From Euphorbia lathyris (taxonomy: Eukaryota > Streptophyta > Magnoliopsida > Malpighiales > Euphorbiaceae), in contig NC_088917.1 in assembly GCF_963576675.1 (NCBI RefSeq), positions 77,114,610 to 77,178,609 on the forward strand: DNA of 64,000 nt, given 5' to 3'. Position 1 is the first letter of the stretch, and every line of letters starts with the position of its first letter. The notes under the pieces are model-generated. The model ran no database searches, was not told where the DNA came from, and was given only the letters and a program-made list of their open reading frames with translations. Of the stretch, positions 33,763-44,860 are shown one piece after another. The position numbers and the translations under genes are program-made.

Positions 33763-35245
33763 ATGTCAGAACCATCACGAACGGCCGGAGTTACAACCAG
33801 ATCAGCTAGTACGAACTCAAGAGGTCCACGGCAGCCTGCGAGTACACAGCCTGTGGTACCCAGCTCGTCGAATCCTTCAGGGCAGTTGAGTCCCTTATTG
33901 GAGGTCCAAGTGCAAACTGAGATGGAGATGTCTAATAGCGATTTTGTACAAATGGCAGGACAGGTCTTGGCTTCGAATATGAGCCAAGCGGGATCGAATG
34001 ATTAGTTTGTTAACTGCAATCGCTGAACACAATACCGCCGTAATGGCTGCCCCTCAAGAACCTGTTGTCATCTCCACACAACAACCAACTATTCCTGCCA
34101 TATCTCCGCTTCCACAACCATCTCGAGAGCCAAATCGGATGAGTCAGAGTAGTCGCATGACACCACATAGCCATCCAGACCACTACTCACACCAAGATCC
34201 TATTATGACGATCCATCCGACCTGGCAGTCATCCCAACCAATGCCAAGAATGCAAGGAATCCTTCCGCTACGACAAACGGAACCCTTTGACCACGGACAT
34301 TCAGGGTTGATGACGTCTGGAGGGAATATGTCTGGGCGGGAGCATACTTGAAACTTTGATCCTATAACTGGATAGCGGTTAGCCCCACGGCGAGAACAAG
34401 TGACGACACGGTATGGCGGGTGGACGTCACCCAGAATTCATCAGCAACGGATGGAAGAAGTTCGGTGGGAACCCAATACTGAATTGGAAGATCAACTGCG
34501 AAGCATGATGGAGCGAATGGGATACACACCTAGGGCAAGGGCAGCGGTGCAGAGTGATTCGCCTTTTGCCCCATCATTGCGAGAATTTATTCCAGATCAC
34601 AGAATAAAAGCACCGGCGATACCTAAATATTATGGGGATCCAAATTCTGACCCTGAGGCGCATGGCAGAAACTATAGAGAGTTGATGGATGTTGCAGGAG
34701 CAAGCGAAAGCATAATTTGTCGATTGTTCTCGACCACTTTAGAAGGAGCAGCATCCGATTGGTTTCGGTCCCTACCAACTGAATCTATTCACAACTGGAA
34801 TCAATACAGTCGTGATTTCTATGCAAAGTTCGTGGGCTGTAAAGCAGCGGATGTGACGGATAGGCAGCTGAAGGAGATCAAGCAGAGAAACTATAATTCC
34901 CTAAGGGAATTTGTAGTCGTATTCAATGATATTCTGGTGCGGTTACAGAACCCAGATATCGTGAGCATTCGCAACATCATGGCGGATGGAACCACAGATT
35001 GGAGCATGCGGGAGGAAATCATCCGCAATAAACCACGCACAGTGGCTGAACTCATGAAGATAGCAAAAGAATTCATGGAAGTGGACGATGTTAACAGGGA
35101 GCATAGAGCTCAAACCCGGCGAGAAAGAGATGCGGCTAGATCCACCTCGGACAATCGCCGCCATCAAGGCCAAGCATATTCTAAGGGTAATCTGGTTCGA
35201 AAAAGCGATCGTTCCTTTAAAGGGGGGGATATCAAACACCATTGA
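33763..35245 (+). pseudogene. gag of the Tat element, broken
   Basis: The region codes for a Tat-type gag. It has a Ser/Thr/Pro/Gln-rich N-terminal part (33,763-34,351) and then the conserved capsid region (about 34,560-35,000: DHRIKAPAIPKYYGDPNSDP, LEGAASDWFRSLP, RDFYAKFVG, LKEIKQRNYNSLREFV). The frame changes near 34,000, there are in-frame stops at 34,349 and about 34,373, and the frame is lost again at a run of G residues at 35,222-35,228. The zinc knuckle that belongs to gag lies beyond that break, at the start of the pol frame. The capsid shell protein therefore cannot be made as one piece. Confidence 0.85.
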
Positions 35246-38200
35246 ACACGACTCGTCATGAGGTGTTACTTTGGATTGAGAAAAACCCTCTGAAAAAGGA
35301 TGTGCAGTTTCCTGAGGCGAAAGGTCGAACCAATTTGGGGCGATATCCTAACAAATATTGCAGGTTCCACAGATTGAACGGCCATGACACGAACGATTGC
35401 TATGAATTGAAGAGGGAGATTGAAAAGCTGATTGAGAGGGGCAAACTGAGTCAATTCATTAGAAAAGAAACGATTGATGAGAAAGCAATGCTCCCGCATG
35501 AGGTAGAAGCAAGGCCAGAAAAAAAAAAGCAGAAAAAAGGGGTGATTAACGTGATAGCAGGCGGGATCTATGAGCCTCCAACAAAAAGGGCTCGCCGTGA
35601 ACAGCGAAAAAGCAACACGCGTAGGGGGGATGCCCTCAATTACTCATTTGCGCGAATCACGGAGCCGCATGCGGATGCTTTGGTGATTACGATGGCCATT
35701 GAAGGATGGGACGTTAAGCGGGTCCTTATTGATACAGGCAGTTCTTGCAATGTCATTACTCGAACTGCATTCAACAAGTTGGGAATTAACGACGAGCGAG
35801 TGGAACATACGTTCATGGATGTAACTGGTTTTGGAGGTCAATCATCTCAAACAAGTGGACAGGTGGTGTTGGAGATAGAAATGGGCGACAAGAATCTAAA
35901 ATGGCGAGGTGATCTAGAATTCGCAATTGTTGATCTCCCATTGGCCTACAACATAATTCTGGGGCGTCCGTTCCTGTCGGAAATGGAGTCGCTCATCTCA
36001 ATGAAGCATTTGACATTGCATTTGCCAACACACCAAGGGCGAGTCATTATTGAAGGGGATCAACTTATATCTCAACAAGCTTATACATTGTCACTCGAAC
36101 CGAAGCCAGATGAAGAGGATAAAGTTGATGAGAAGTTGCCGGCTGAAGCGTTAGGAGAAACAGAACTATTCGCCATCTCAAATGATAAGAACGTACGGAT
36201 AGCAACAGGACTTCCAGAGGAAACAAAGAAAGCCATTACCGAGGTATTGATCCAATGCGAGTCGGCATTCGCCGCTCCGAATGAAGTGCTGAAGGGGATA
36301 AGTCCAGATATAGCAACCCATCGTTTGAATGTGGACAAAGGTGCAACCCCAGTGCGACAGAAAAAGAGAGGACATGCTCCAGAATGGCAGAAGGCGATTG
36401 AAAAAGCAGTGGCGGATTTGCTAGAATCAGATGCAATTCGAGAAGTCACCTATCCGGAGTGGCTAGCCAATGTGGTGCTCGTCAAAAAGCCAAATGGAAC
36501 GTATCGAATGTGCGTCGACTTCAAAGATCTGAATAAAGCTTGTCCGAAGGATATGTATCCGCTACCTAACATTGATATATTGGTAGATGGGACTGCGGGA
36601 TTTGAAGCTTTATCGTTCACCGACGTGAAATCCAGTTACCACCATATACCAATGGAGAAGGCGGATGAGATCAAGACGTCGTTCATAACTCATCAGGCAA
36701 CTTATTGCTTCAAGGTGATGCCCTTTGGACTGAAAAATGCGGGAGCAACATATCAACGGATGATGAACAAGATATTTTCAGACAAATCAGGCGAGAACTT
36801 CTCGATTTATGTAGATGACATGATCATTAAAAGCAAGAAGATGCATGACCACCCGCATGATATTAAAGAAATCTTGGAAGTACTGATCAAATATGGCCTC
36901 AAATTGAACCCAGAGAAATGCACGTTTGGAGCAAGAGCAGGAAAGTTCCTGGGTTTCATTGTTAGCGGCAAAGGAGTTGAGGCGAATCCTGAGAAGGTTA
37001 AAGCAGTGATGGAGATGAAGACACCGAGGAACATAAGAGAAGTACAGAGACTGAACGGGCGGTTGGTGGCATTAGGGCGATTCATATCATGCTCAGCTAG
37101 GAGATGTCTACCTTTCTACAATGCCATCAAAAAATCTAAGTCCTTTGAATGGACGCCGGATTGTCAAGAAGCATTTGAGGGGATAAAGCGATTGCTATGC
37201 TATCCACCCTTGATGAGCAGGCCAGAGGATGGAGAAGATTTATTTCTTTACGTATCCGTCACCAGTATGGCGATATGCACGGTGATGGTGCGGGAAGAAG
37301 AGGGGCAACAATATCCAGTGTACTATGTGAGCAAAGTCTTGAAAGACGCAGAACTTCGGTATTCAAGGTTAGACAAAATGGCCCTCGCGGTGATAACCAC
37401 GGCGGCTAGGTTAAAGCCATACTTTCAGGCGCATACTATCATTGTGAGAACTGGAATTCCAATGCGAAAGGTACTACAGAAACCTGACGCATCCGGTCGA
37501 TTAATGGAGTGGTCAATTCGGTTGGGAGAGTTCGATATTCGCTACGAAGGAAGACCAGCTCTAAAAAGTCAAGTACTTGCTGATTTCGTGAATGAGTTCA
37601 CGTGGGATGAAGATGAATGTCCAAAAGCACAAAAAGAAGAATGGAGTATGTTCACATATGGGGCATTGTCCACAGATGGAGCTGGACTGGGAGTCGTCAT
37701 TAAGGGACCGGATGTTATTCGCCTGTACTATGCGGCAAAGTTAACATTCGAAACTACCAATAATGCCGCGGAGTATGAAGCAATGATATGCGGATTGAAG
37801 TTGCTTAATGAACTTATGCCAGAAAGAGTGGTCATCTACAGTGATTCTAAACTCATGATAAATCAGATCACAAAAAATTATCTGGTGAAACAGGAGGATC
37901 TGGTCAAGTACCATCAGGTGGTCGGCAGACTGACGCAGGAGTTAACAAACAAAGGAGTCGTCTGGGAAATGGTGCATGTTCCGAGAGGCCAGAACACAAA
38001 GGCTGACGAGTTGGCAAAAGCAGCGGCGAGTAGAGAACCATGGAGTCAAAAAGCATGCAATTTGGAAATAATGTCAGCACCAGCATTCAAAGTCGATCAG
38101 ATTATGGTCATCGAAGAGCTGGAAGATGATGAAGATTGGCGGATGCCCATCCGCCAATATCTGGAACATGGAGATTTGCCGGTTGATAAAAGCTTAGTCA

Positions 38201-39378
38201 GAAAACTAATTGGGCAGTCAGCGAGATACTCAATTCGAGATGGAACTTTATACCGGAAATCATATACATGTCCATGGTTGAAATGTATTAGCCGCAATGA
38301 AGGAGACTATGTACCGCGAGAACTCCATGAAGGAATTTGTGGCGCACATGAAGCATCCGCGGCGTTGGCAAGAAAAGTCAAGTTGATGGGATATTATTGG
38401 CCAAAGGTGGTGGAGGATTCCCAAAAGATGGTAGCGGAATGTTACAGCTGTCAAATCCATACGAATGAAAAGCATGTTCCCGGAGCCGAACAAGTCACTA
38501 TAATGACGGCGTGGCCATTCGCAACATGGGGGATCGATATAGTGGGTCCGTTCCCAGAAACGACAAAGAAAAGGAAGTACTTGATAGTCGCAGTCGACCA
38601 CTTCAGCAAATGGGTAGAAGCGGAGGCAGTAACCGCTCAAACACCTGAGCGAATGATCGAGTTCTTACGAGAGAACATTATCATGCGGTTTGGAATCCCA
38701 CAAACGCTTATAACTGATAATGGCACCCAGTTCAACTGTGTAAAATTCAAAGCATATTGCGAAAGCATGGGGATCAGAAATCATTTTTCTTCTGTAAATC
38801 ATCCCCAATCGAATGGTATGACAGAGGTTACCAACAGGGCCATGATTCAGGGAATCAAGAAGCGGCTAGGCGATAAAAAAACATGTTGGGCGGATGAGAT
38901 ACCTCATATGCTATGGGCATACAGAACTTCTGTAAAGGCAGCAATAGGCGAAACACCTTTCTCGCTGGTTTATGGAGCTGAAGCAGTCCTGCCTGTTGAA
39001 ATCAAGTCGCCTACAGATCAGATAATTTATTATTGTGACACCCAAAATCCTATCAACATTAGAGATGCATTGGATTCGGTAGAAGAACGAAGAGAAAAAG
39101 CTTACATGCAAATGGCAGTATACCGCAATAGAATCAAGAAGTATCATGACAGAAGGGTGCGAAAGGTGATAATCAACGAGAGCGACTTGGTCTTGAAAAA
39201 AGCGGATAAAATACAATCCAGAGAAGGCAAAGGCAAATTAGGCGTCAACTGGCTCGGGCCTTACAGGGTATCCAAGAAGCTGGGACCATCGACTTTTGAA
39301 CTAGAAGAAATGAGCGGAAAAAAGCTCCCGCGCACCTGGAATCTAGAGAATCTACGCCTATATAAACAGGCCGAGTAG
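35242..39378 (+). CDS. pol polyprotein of the Tat element
   Basis: An uninterrupted frame of 1,378 codons. Residues 40-53 are the gag zinc knuckle (CRFHRLNGHDTNDC). The aspartic protease has DTGS at 164-167, and RT has YVDD at 523-526. Then come a degenerate Ty3-type RNase H (FLYVSVTS...YYVSKVLKDAELRY), a second RNase H (from about residue 800; NNAAEYEAMICGL, VIYSDSKLMI), and integrase with the zinc region (H-H-C-C, AECYSC) and D,D,E motifs (GIDIVGP, ITDNGTQF, GMTEVTNRAM). The two RNase H domains are a Tat-lineage mark. In the second RNase H the expected first catalytic Asp is Tyr (codon TAT at 37,657-37,659). The frame has no ATG at its head; it continues from gag. Confidence 0.92.
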   Translation: MNTTRHEVLLWIEKNPLKKDVQFPEAKGRTNLGRYPNKYCRFHRLNGHDTNDCYELKREIEKLIERGKLSQFIRKETIDEKAMLPHEVEARPEKKKQKKGVINVIAGGIYEPPTKRARREQRKSNTRRGDALNYSFARITEPHADALVITMAIEGWDVKRVLIDTGSSCNVITRTAFNKLGINDERVEHTFMDVTGFGGQSSQTSGQVVLEIEMGDKNLKWRGDLEFAIVDLPLAYNIILGRPFLSEMESLISMKHLTLHLPTHQGRVIIEGDQLISQQAYTLSLEPKPDEEDKVDEKLPAEALGETELFAISNDKNVRIATGLPEETKKAITEVLIQCESAFAAPNEVLKGISPDIATHRLNVDKGATPVRQKKRGHAPEWQKAIEKAVADLLESDAIREVTYPEWLANVVLVKKPNGTYRMCVDFKDLNKACPKDMYPLPNIDILVDGTAGFEALSFTDVKSSYHHIPMEKADEIKTSFITHQATYCFKVMPFGLKNAGATYQRMMNKIFSDKSGENFSIYVDDMIIKSKKMHDHPHDIKEILEVLIKYGLKLNPEKCTFGARAGKFLGFIVSGKGVEANPEKVKAVMEMKTPRNIREVQRLNGRLVALGRFISCSARRCLPFYNAIKKSKSFEWTPDCQEAFEGIKRLLCYPPLMSRPEDGEDLFLYVSVTSMAICTVMVREEEGQQYPVYYVSKVLKDAELRYSRLDKMALAVITTAARLKPYFQAHTIIVRTGIPMRKVLQKPDASGRLMEWSIRLGEFDIRYEGRPALKSQVLADFVNEFTWDEDECPKAQKEEWSMFTYGALSTDGAGLGVVIKGPDVIRLYYAAKLTFETTNNAAEYEAMICGLKLLNELMPERVVIYSDSKLMINQITKNYLVKQEDLVKYHQVVGRLTQELTNKGVVWEMVHVPRGQNTKADELAKAAASREPWSQKACNLEIMSAPAFKVDQIMVIEELEDDEDWRMPIRQYLEHGDLPVDKSLVRKLIGQSARYSIRDGTLYRKSYTCPWLKCISRNEGDYVPRELHEGICGAHEASAALARKVKLMGYYWPKVVEDSQKMVAECYSCQIHTNEKHVPGAEQVTIMTAWPFATWGIDIVGPFPETTKKRKYLIVAVDHFSKWVEAEAVTAQTPERMIEFLRENIIMRFGIPQTLITDNGTQFNCVKFKAYCESMGIRNHFSSVNHPQSNGMTEVTNRAMIQGIKKRLGDKKTCWADEIPHMLWAYRTSVKAAIGETPFSLVYGAEAVLPVEIKSPTDQIIYYCDTQNPINIRDALDSVEERREKAYMQMAVYRNRIKKYHDRRVRKVIINESDLVLKKADKIQSREGKGKLGVNWLGPYRVSKKLGPSTFELEEMSGKKLPRTWNLENLRLYKQAE

Positions 39379-39889
39379 TTCAGGGAAATGACGAGTACTC
39401 TTTTTCCTTTTATGAGTTTTTCCCACTGGGTTTTCTGATAAAAGGTTTTAATGAGGCTTTGATCCCGCACAGTTTGTATACCCATGTAACAAGAAGTCTG
39501 TTTTCTTTATCAATAAAGATATTCAATTGTTGCATCATTCGCAAAACCTTATGTTTAATCTTAAACACACATAAATGTGTTGTCTATTAAAGAAAGGCGG
39601 ATGCATGATTACGCATCACTCGCAAAACCTTATGATCAACCTTATGATTATTTTTGAAAGAAAAATTATAAGGCATAAAATTAAGCGAATAAACGAGTAC
39701 TCAAAAAATTGCGAAAAGGGTCTGGCCACCCTAATGAAAACAAAACTAACTACGAAAAATTACAAGTATGAAGTCGGCAAGAGGCAAGGGTCACATACGA
39801 AAATAACCGGCATTAAAGCGACGAAGGATAAAACAGTTGATATATATACTGGCAGTTTGTTACATACAACAGTTCGGATATAAATAAAA
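39379..39889. other. 3' noncoding stretch of the Tat element
   Basis: Between pol and the antisense gene, a word CGCAAAACCTTATG occurs twice (39,540 and 39,621) within about 80 bp of related sequence. A 102-codon frame on the plus strand here shows no recognisable domain and is not called. Confidence 0.5.
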
Positions 39890-42210
39890 TTATACTACAG
39901 TTTCTTCTCCTTCGCCTTTATTGCCCCCTTCGCCTTCAGCGGCTCCTTCATCTTCTCCTGTGGGATGATCTGCTTCAAGCGAATCCCCAACAATCAAATC
40001 AGTAACCGCATCAGAGCGAGAAACATCTTGTTCAACGTGGGAAACATCTTGTGGTGCCCCTCCTTCTACGTTCTGATTTGGGATCTCACAGCTAATTGGA
40101 GAATCATGAAAACTCTGGCAATCCAGGAGAAGTACCTCATCCATATCAGCATCCTCGGCCTCCAACTTGTCCCATTTCTCAGCTAAATCCTTTTTAGGAA
40201 TGGGAACCTTGGGGCGATTAAGTACATGATCTGGATGTCCATGCTCATAAGCCGCATGAATCCGCTCTCCATACCAATAGATGCGAGCACCATCTTCAGA
40301 TGTGATCTCCTCGGCCCTCCTCTTTTGCATCTCCAAGGCTTCCTTGGACGAATTCAGATCATCAATGACTTTCTGAAGCTCATCGGACTTAGCCTAGAGG
40401 GATTTGAGAGCTTCCTCCTTCTCGCTCATAGCCTTCTGACAAGCACCTTCAAGGACCTTTACTTTGCCTTGGACATCATCAAAAAGCGACTTCTGAGTCG
40501 CCAATTCAGTACCAAGGCTTTCCAACTCTCTAGCTCGTTCAGCATCCCTGCAGAGAGCACCCTCCGCGAAATTGATAATCTGCATATAAGACGATACGCG
40601 AATAAAAAGAGCGAATAAAGACATGCGCTTGAAGGATAGAACATAAGTGGAAAGCAATATACCTCTATAGCTCGCTTCTCAATCCCCTCCATGGCAGTCG
40701 GAAGCGGCACCTGTTCGCGCACACGAGAAGCGGAGGGAAGTCGCCCAAGGACATTGCATATGGAAGAAACAATGTCCCTACAGGAAAAGCTCACGGCTTT
40801 ACCAAAGGTTCTGGTCCACCATCCGCTGATATCAGGAATCGGCTATGGATACACAAGGAGAAGGGTCAGGAGAACAGCGAAAACTGACAAGAGAAAATAA
40901 ATAATGCAAGAAGAGCGAATAAATTATGATACCTCATGAAATGGGGGACCGCCCTTGGCTTTGGATGGAGTGGACGTAGATGTACCACCGACAGTCAAGG
41001 ATGCGGAGGTATTCTTCTTCCTAGGGCGAGAAGACTCCACATCCACATTACTCTTCCGCTTCCTATTTAAGGGAAGCTCCTCAGAAACAGAAGTGGGGCC
41101 CTGTGAAATGGAAGCAATTGGGGGGGAAACCGCCTCAACAGAAGGAGTCGCCCCCACAGGAGAACTCGCCCCTGCAGCAGAAGTTATTCCCGCCATCCGC
41201 TTCTTCCTTCTCGCCAGGGCTTTCGCTTCCCGATCTGCAGCGAGTTGAGATAAAGGATCACCCCTGCAAAGGGTTAAAAGAAATCATCAACTTGGAAATA
41301 AGTTAATAGTACCTTGTACAAAAACGCGATAAGGGATATAGATAACACGATCTCCCTCGCGGTAGGCAATCGCTACTCGGCTTCTTAGCATATGGAATGC
41401 CTGATCATATGTCCATACAAAAGGAGGAGTGCTCTTCAAGAACTTTATAATATCGGATTCGTCCTTGCTGGGGTAACCAAAGTTCAAACTCTTTACATTG
41501 GGCCGGCCCCAGCAGCGAAGAAAGTTTGGATTCCCTTCATGGAACTTAATGAAGAAATAGGACTTATCCCACTCGCGGATTTTGTTCGACTTCTCATCAA
41601 AACCGTAGTAACCGCTCTGTCGGATGAAAGTAAAGTACTCCCCCGAACTCTTGAAATGATGAAGCTTAGAGAAAATCTTGAGCGAGAGGGGAACCTCCAG
41701 ACAATCCGCCAAAAATTTATCCAAGGTTAAGTCGGCCCATCCGTTGGGATGCAGTTGTCCGGGTGCGATTCCATAACCACCAAGGATGGAAGCAATCTCA
41801 TCCGCCAGCGGGTACGTGAAACCGCAGATAATCTGGGCGATAAAAATGGTGAAATACCCCTTTGGGTAGTCGCCCGGCCCTCTATTCTCCCCGGGAATGA
41901 TGGTTTCCAGACCTTGGAGCCAAGGATACTGCTCCCGCAAGTCATCAATCGTCTCGCGGCAAACTAGGCTTCCCAACCTGTCCTTTTTTGGTAATAAACG
42001 GGGAGTTGGAACAGGTGGTGGAATCAACTTCTTAGGGTCAAAACCTAGACCCTCATCAGTTGTATTCGCCAGATGGAGAAAATCGGCGGGATGGGAATCA
42101 GACCAAGGAGAGCTGGTTGAAATTTCATCAACCATCTCATCAACCTCATGAGACACCTCGCGAACGTAATTTTCGTCGAACGGTGCGAAATCGAGGTCAG
42201 GGTTCGACAT
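39890..42210 (-). CDS. Spliced antisense gene of the Tat element (putative gypsy-type transposon protein)
   Basis: On the strand opposite gag-pol, four coding blocks line up. Exon 1 is 41,313-42,210, exon 2 is 40,933-41,263, exon 3 is 40,663-40,842 and exon 4 is 39,890-40,579. Each gap begins GT and ends AG in this orientation (introns of 49, 90 and 83 bp), with TTTGCAG, ATCCATAG and TATGCAG acceptors. Exon 1 (299 codons) resembles the plant 'putative gypsy type transposon' domain (VREVSHEVDEMV..., GGYGIAPGQLHPNGW). Exon 2 is Ser/Pro/Lys-rich with a nuclear-signal-like RKRKS, exon 4 is a Glu/Lys coiled coil with an acidic tail. Exons 2-4 join in phase 0; the 1-2 joint is one base out of frame. 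There is a TAG in exon 4 at 40,394-40,396. Extra antisense frames are known from Tat-lineage elements; the exon structure is my reading. Confidence 0.7.
41313..42210 (-). CDS. Antisense gene, exon 1
   Basis: The longest coding block of the antisense gene, starting at MSNPDLDFAPFDEN. It holds the conserved globular part, including PGDYPKGYFTIFIAQIICGF, LDKFLADCLEVPLS and WDKSYFFIKFHEGNP. The donor is CAAG/GTACTA. Without splicing the frame would run nine codons further to a stop. Confidence 0.7.
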
Positions 42211-42440
42211 ATTAATGAAGAAAGACGAGCAGAAATAAGAAAAGGGTCGAACGAGTTACAAGTTGCGGAAAGGAACACTTACATGTGAAAGAGAACACAG
42301 AGAAGAACGAACGCTAAAGGGTTGACGCCGGAGAAGAAATGACGGAGAACGAAAGAACCACTTTCGAATTTTGAATATCCAGACGAAGACGAGGAGTCCC
42401 CTATAACATATGAAAAGACCCTAAAGGGCGCTTGCCAAAC

Positions 42441-42455
42441 TAAGGGGGAGGCATG
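42441..42455 (+). other. Polypurine tract of the Tat element
   Basis: TAAGGGGGAGGCATG directly abuts the 3' LTR, where plus-strand DNA synthesis would prime. Confidence 0.7.
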
Positions 42456-42883
42456 TGATGATCCGTGAAACCAAACCGGGCCGAATCATAAACACGGGCC
42501 CAACCTATACTTAGGCCCATGGTTCAAGATCAAACGGGCTCCGAATAAAGGAAGCGGGTAAAACGAGTAACTGCTCCGAAATCCTAAACGGAGCATTAAA
42601 CCTCCCACTCAAAACAAACGAGACCACGTTTGTAGCCACGTAAGGGACGTGGCCTGGAAAGAGTAACCGCCCCCGGCGGTTACCTAGGAACACTTATAAA
42701 AAGGACATAGAAGCAAATTGGCAGGTACATTCACATCTTTTCCCCAGAATACCAGTATCAATTTACCAACCTTCCCATAAAACTGACTTGATCGTCGGAG
42801 AGTTTTCCCGGAGATCCTGTCTCCGGTTCTGTTTTGCAGGTAACCGCGGCGAAGATCATCAAATCGAATCTAGCAAGTTATCA
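42456..42883 (+). repeat. 3' LTR of the Tat element
   Basis: Same length as the 5' LTR, with about four substitutions. It is preceded by the purine run TAAGGGGGAGGCATG, the polypurine tract. The frames inside are chance frames shared with the other LTR. Confidence 0.93.
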
Positions 42884-42888
42884 TTAAT

Positions 42889-44221
42889 ATATAACATATT
42901 TGAGTTATATGGTGCACGGATGAAGTTCAATAGACATATACATGCCAGGGTACTTTCGGAGATAACATAAATACTACTCCCCTCTGTTTCACAATATTTA
43001 TCTTTCTAGAAAATTTTTTTCTTTCATAATATATGATGTTTTGATTCAATCTATGCACATTAATTGATTTTTACCAAATATACTCCTATTTAATTTTTCT
43101 TTTAAATGGAGAATATATAAAAATTAATTAGTAGATACAATTAATATCATGGCAACAAAGTCTTTTAGTTAAAATTAATTACATTTTTTAATTATTGTGT
43201 TTTAATGTTAAAAGATAAATATTATGAAAAAGATAAAGTATTTACCTATTTCCATTATTAGTTAGACTAAGCAATTGAATACTACTAAATAAGTTGTAAC
43301 ATAATTAATTAACAAAATAAATAATTAATTAATGTGTTAGAGTGTAGCACATTACAAGAATGGAAAATATACAAGACAAAAATGATGCTATCTTTGACTA
43401 AGTTAATGCTAAATCCAAATATTTCAACACGTTTTGCCACTTTGGTAAATGATCCAAGAATGAGATGTTTTACATTAATTTTTAGGTAATACTAATTAAC
43501 AATAATTCATCACAAATTAAATTGAGACTTAATAAATCAAAAGTCTACTAGACTTGTATAAAAAATTTAATTCGCCTTCTAAATTTATATAGTGTCTCAT
43601 TAGCTCCATCAACTTATTTAAAATAACTTATTAGCCACTTTAATTTATTTAAAATGATTTATTGGTCCGTGAACTTGCTTATAGTAATCCATTTGCCTCC
43701 TAAATTTGTTTAAAATGATATGCATTGCAATTTGTTTAAAGTGATATCCATCACAATTTATCTCAATCCATAAAAAAAATTAAAAATTAAAAAATAAAGG
43801 CTAATTTGTTTTAAAACAAATTAACTTTCTAAATAAGAATATAATTTAAATTATTCCAGACAAAATAATTTAAAATAAAATATATTAATATAAATCCAAA
43901 ATATATAAGATCAAAATTACAAAAATAGGCTAATTAATTAATTGCATAATATCCTAATCTAAAAGGTTTTTAGATCATATACAAAATTAGCTTCAAAAAA
44001 GTGCATCATGCATACCAAGAAATATTTGATGACACCCATTCAAAACGCTTCGACACACATGCATATGTTACTGTTAGCAATATTTTGCGAATATGCTAAT
44101 TTTCAGCCTTGTCACGTGTGGTTAGGGTGCAGACATACTAGAGAAGTTACTTCTTAATTAATATGAACGGTTAAGTTTGTGGATTTGCGTGCCATAACTT
44201 GAAATCTAAACGAAGCGATTG
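42889..44221. other. AT-rich spacer right of the Tat element
   Basis: It contains one decayed copy (about 43,540-43,800) of a repeat also at 51,060-51,300, with words such as TTTAAAATGATATG and TTTAAAGTGATAT. The remainder is AT-rich. No gene. Confidence 0.5.
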
Positions 44222-44860
44222 GCTAGGGATGCAAGGGGCATCGGTAAAACCACACTAGCAAAGGAGGTCCAAAGAAAAGCACTAGTAGAGAAGCTGTTTG
44301 AGATGCTACCGGTGGTGGTGGTTGTTTCTCAAAAACCAGACTTGAGAAGGATTCAGGTAGAGATTGCTGATTTCTTAGGCCTGGAATTTGATGTTGAGGG
44401 ACTCCCGGGAAGAGCATGCAGACTTCATAAGAGGTTGTAGAACTCCAAATTACTCGTCATTCTTGATGATCTTTGTCAAAATCTTGATTTGAATGCTATC
44501 AGAATTCCTTATGGGGATGCATCTATGGGTTGCAAAATAATGCTTACCTCGAGGAACAGAGATCTATTATTTAGTGAGATGCGTGCACAGAAACTATTCT
44601 CACTCAAAGCTCTAAAAAATGAAGAGACGTTGAAGTTGTTTGAAATGTTTATAGTCGAGGCTAAAGATCCAAAATTCCATGTCATAGCAACTAAAATTAC
44701 AAAAAAAAATGTGCAGATTTCCTCTTTTGATTCAACTAGTTGCCACCGATTTAGAGAATAAAGAATCTTATGCATGGAATGATATGCTAAATGAGCTGTC
44801 TATCTTCAGGGATGAAGAAATAAACTAAATAGTATACAAAGGCCTTGAGTCAAGCAATTA
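44222..44860 (+). pseudogene. NB-ARC fragment related to the downstream CNL gene
   Basis: The segment matches the P-loop-to-ARC1 part of the resistance gene at 54,090, about residues 186-390. It starts inside the P-loop (GIGKTTLAKEVQ) and runs through DLRRIQVEIADFLGL, LVILDDL and GDASMGCKIMLTSRN to YKGLESS-like DNA. It has a stop after HKRL (44,438), an indel in the GLPL region (AAAAAAA at 44,701) and stops beyond, and lacks the coiled coil and LRR. It is a non-functional internal copy of a recent relative. Confidence 0.85.

Larger units (their letters stand above)
33276..42883 (+). mobile_element. Full-length Tat-lineage Ty3/Gypsy retrotransposon
   Basis: LTRs of 428 bp (33,276-33,703 and 42,456-42,883) start TGATGATCC and end GTTATCA. 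They are flanked by TTAAT at 33,271-33,275 and 42,884-42,888. By eye they differ at about four positions, so the insertion is recent. The order is LTR, gag, pol (protease, RT, RNase H, second RNase H, integrase), a 3-kb 3' region with an antisense gene, a polypurine tract and the LTR. The second RNase H and the extra antisense gene both point to the Tat lineage (Retand/TatIII-like). gag is broken, so this copy is not autonomous. Confidence 0.93.

Noticed and set aside
35266..38640. Many minus-strand frames under the pol gene
   Set aside because: They are shadows of the long pol frame, lack domains, and do not align with each other. Only the frames at 39,890-42,210 have exon-like structure and recognisable content.
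40226..42151. Plus-strand frames across the antisense gene
   Set aside because: They are short, overlap in several frames and show no domain. The minus strand carries the coherent protein.
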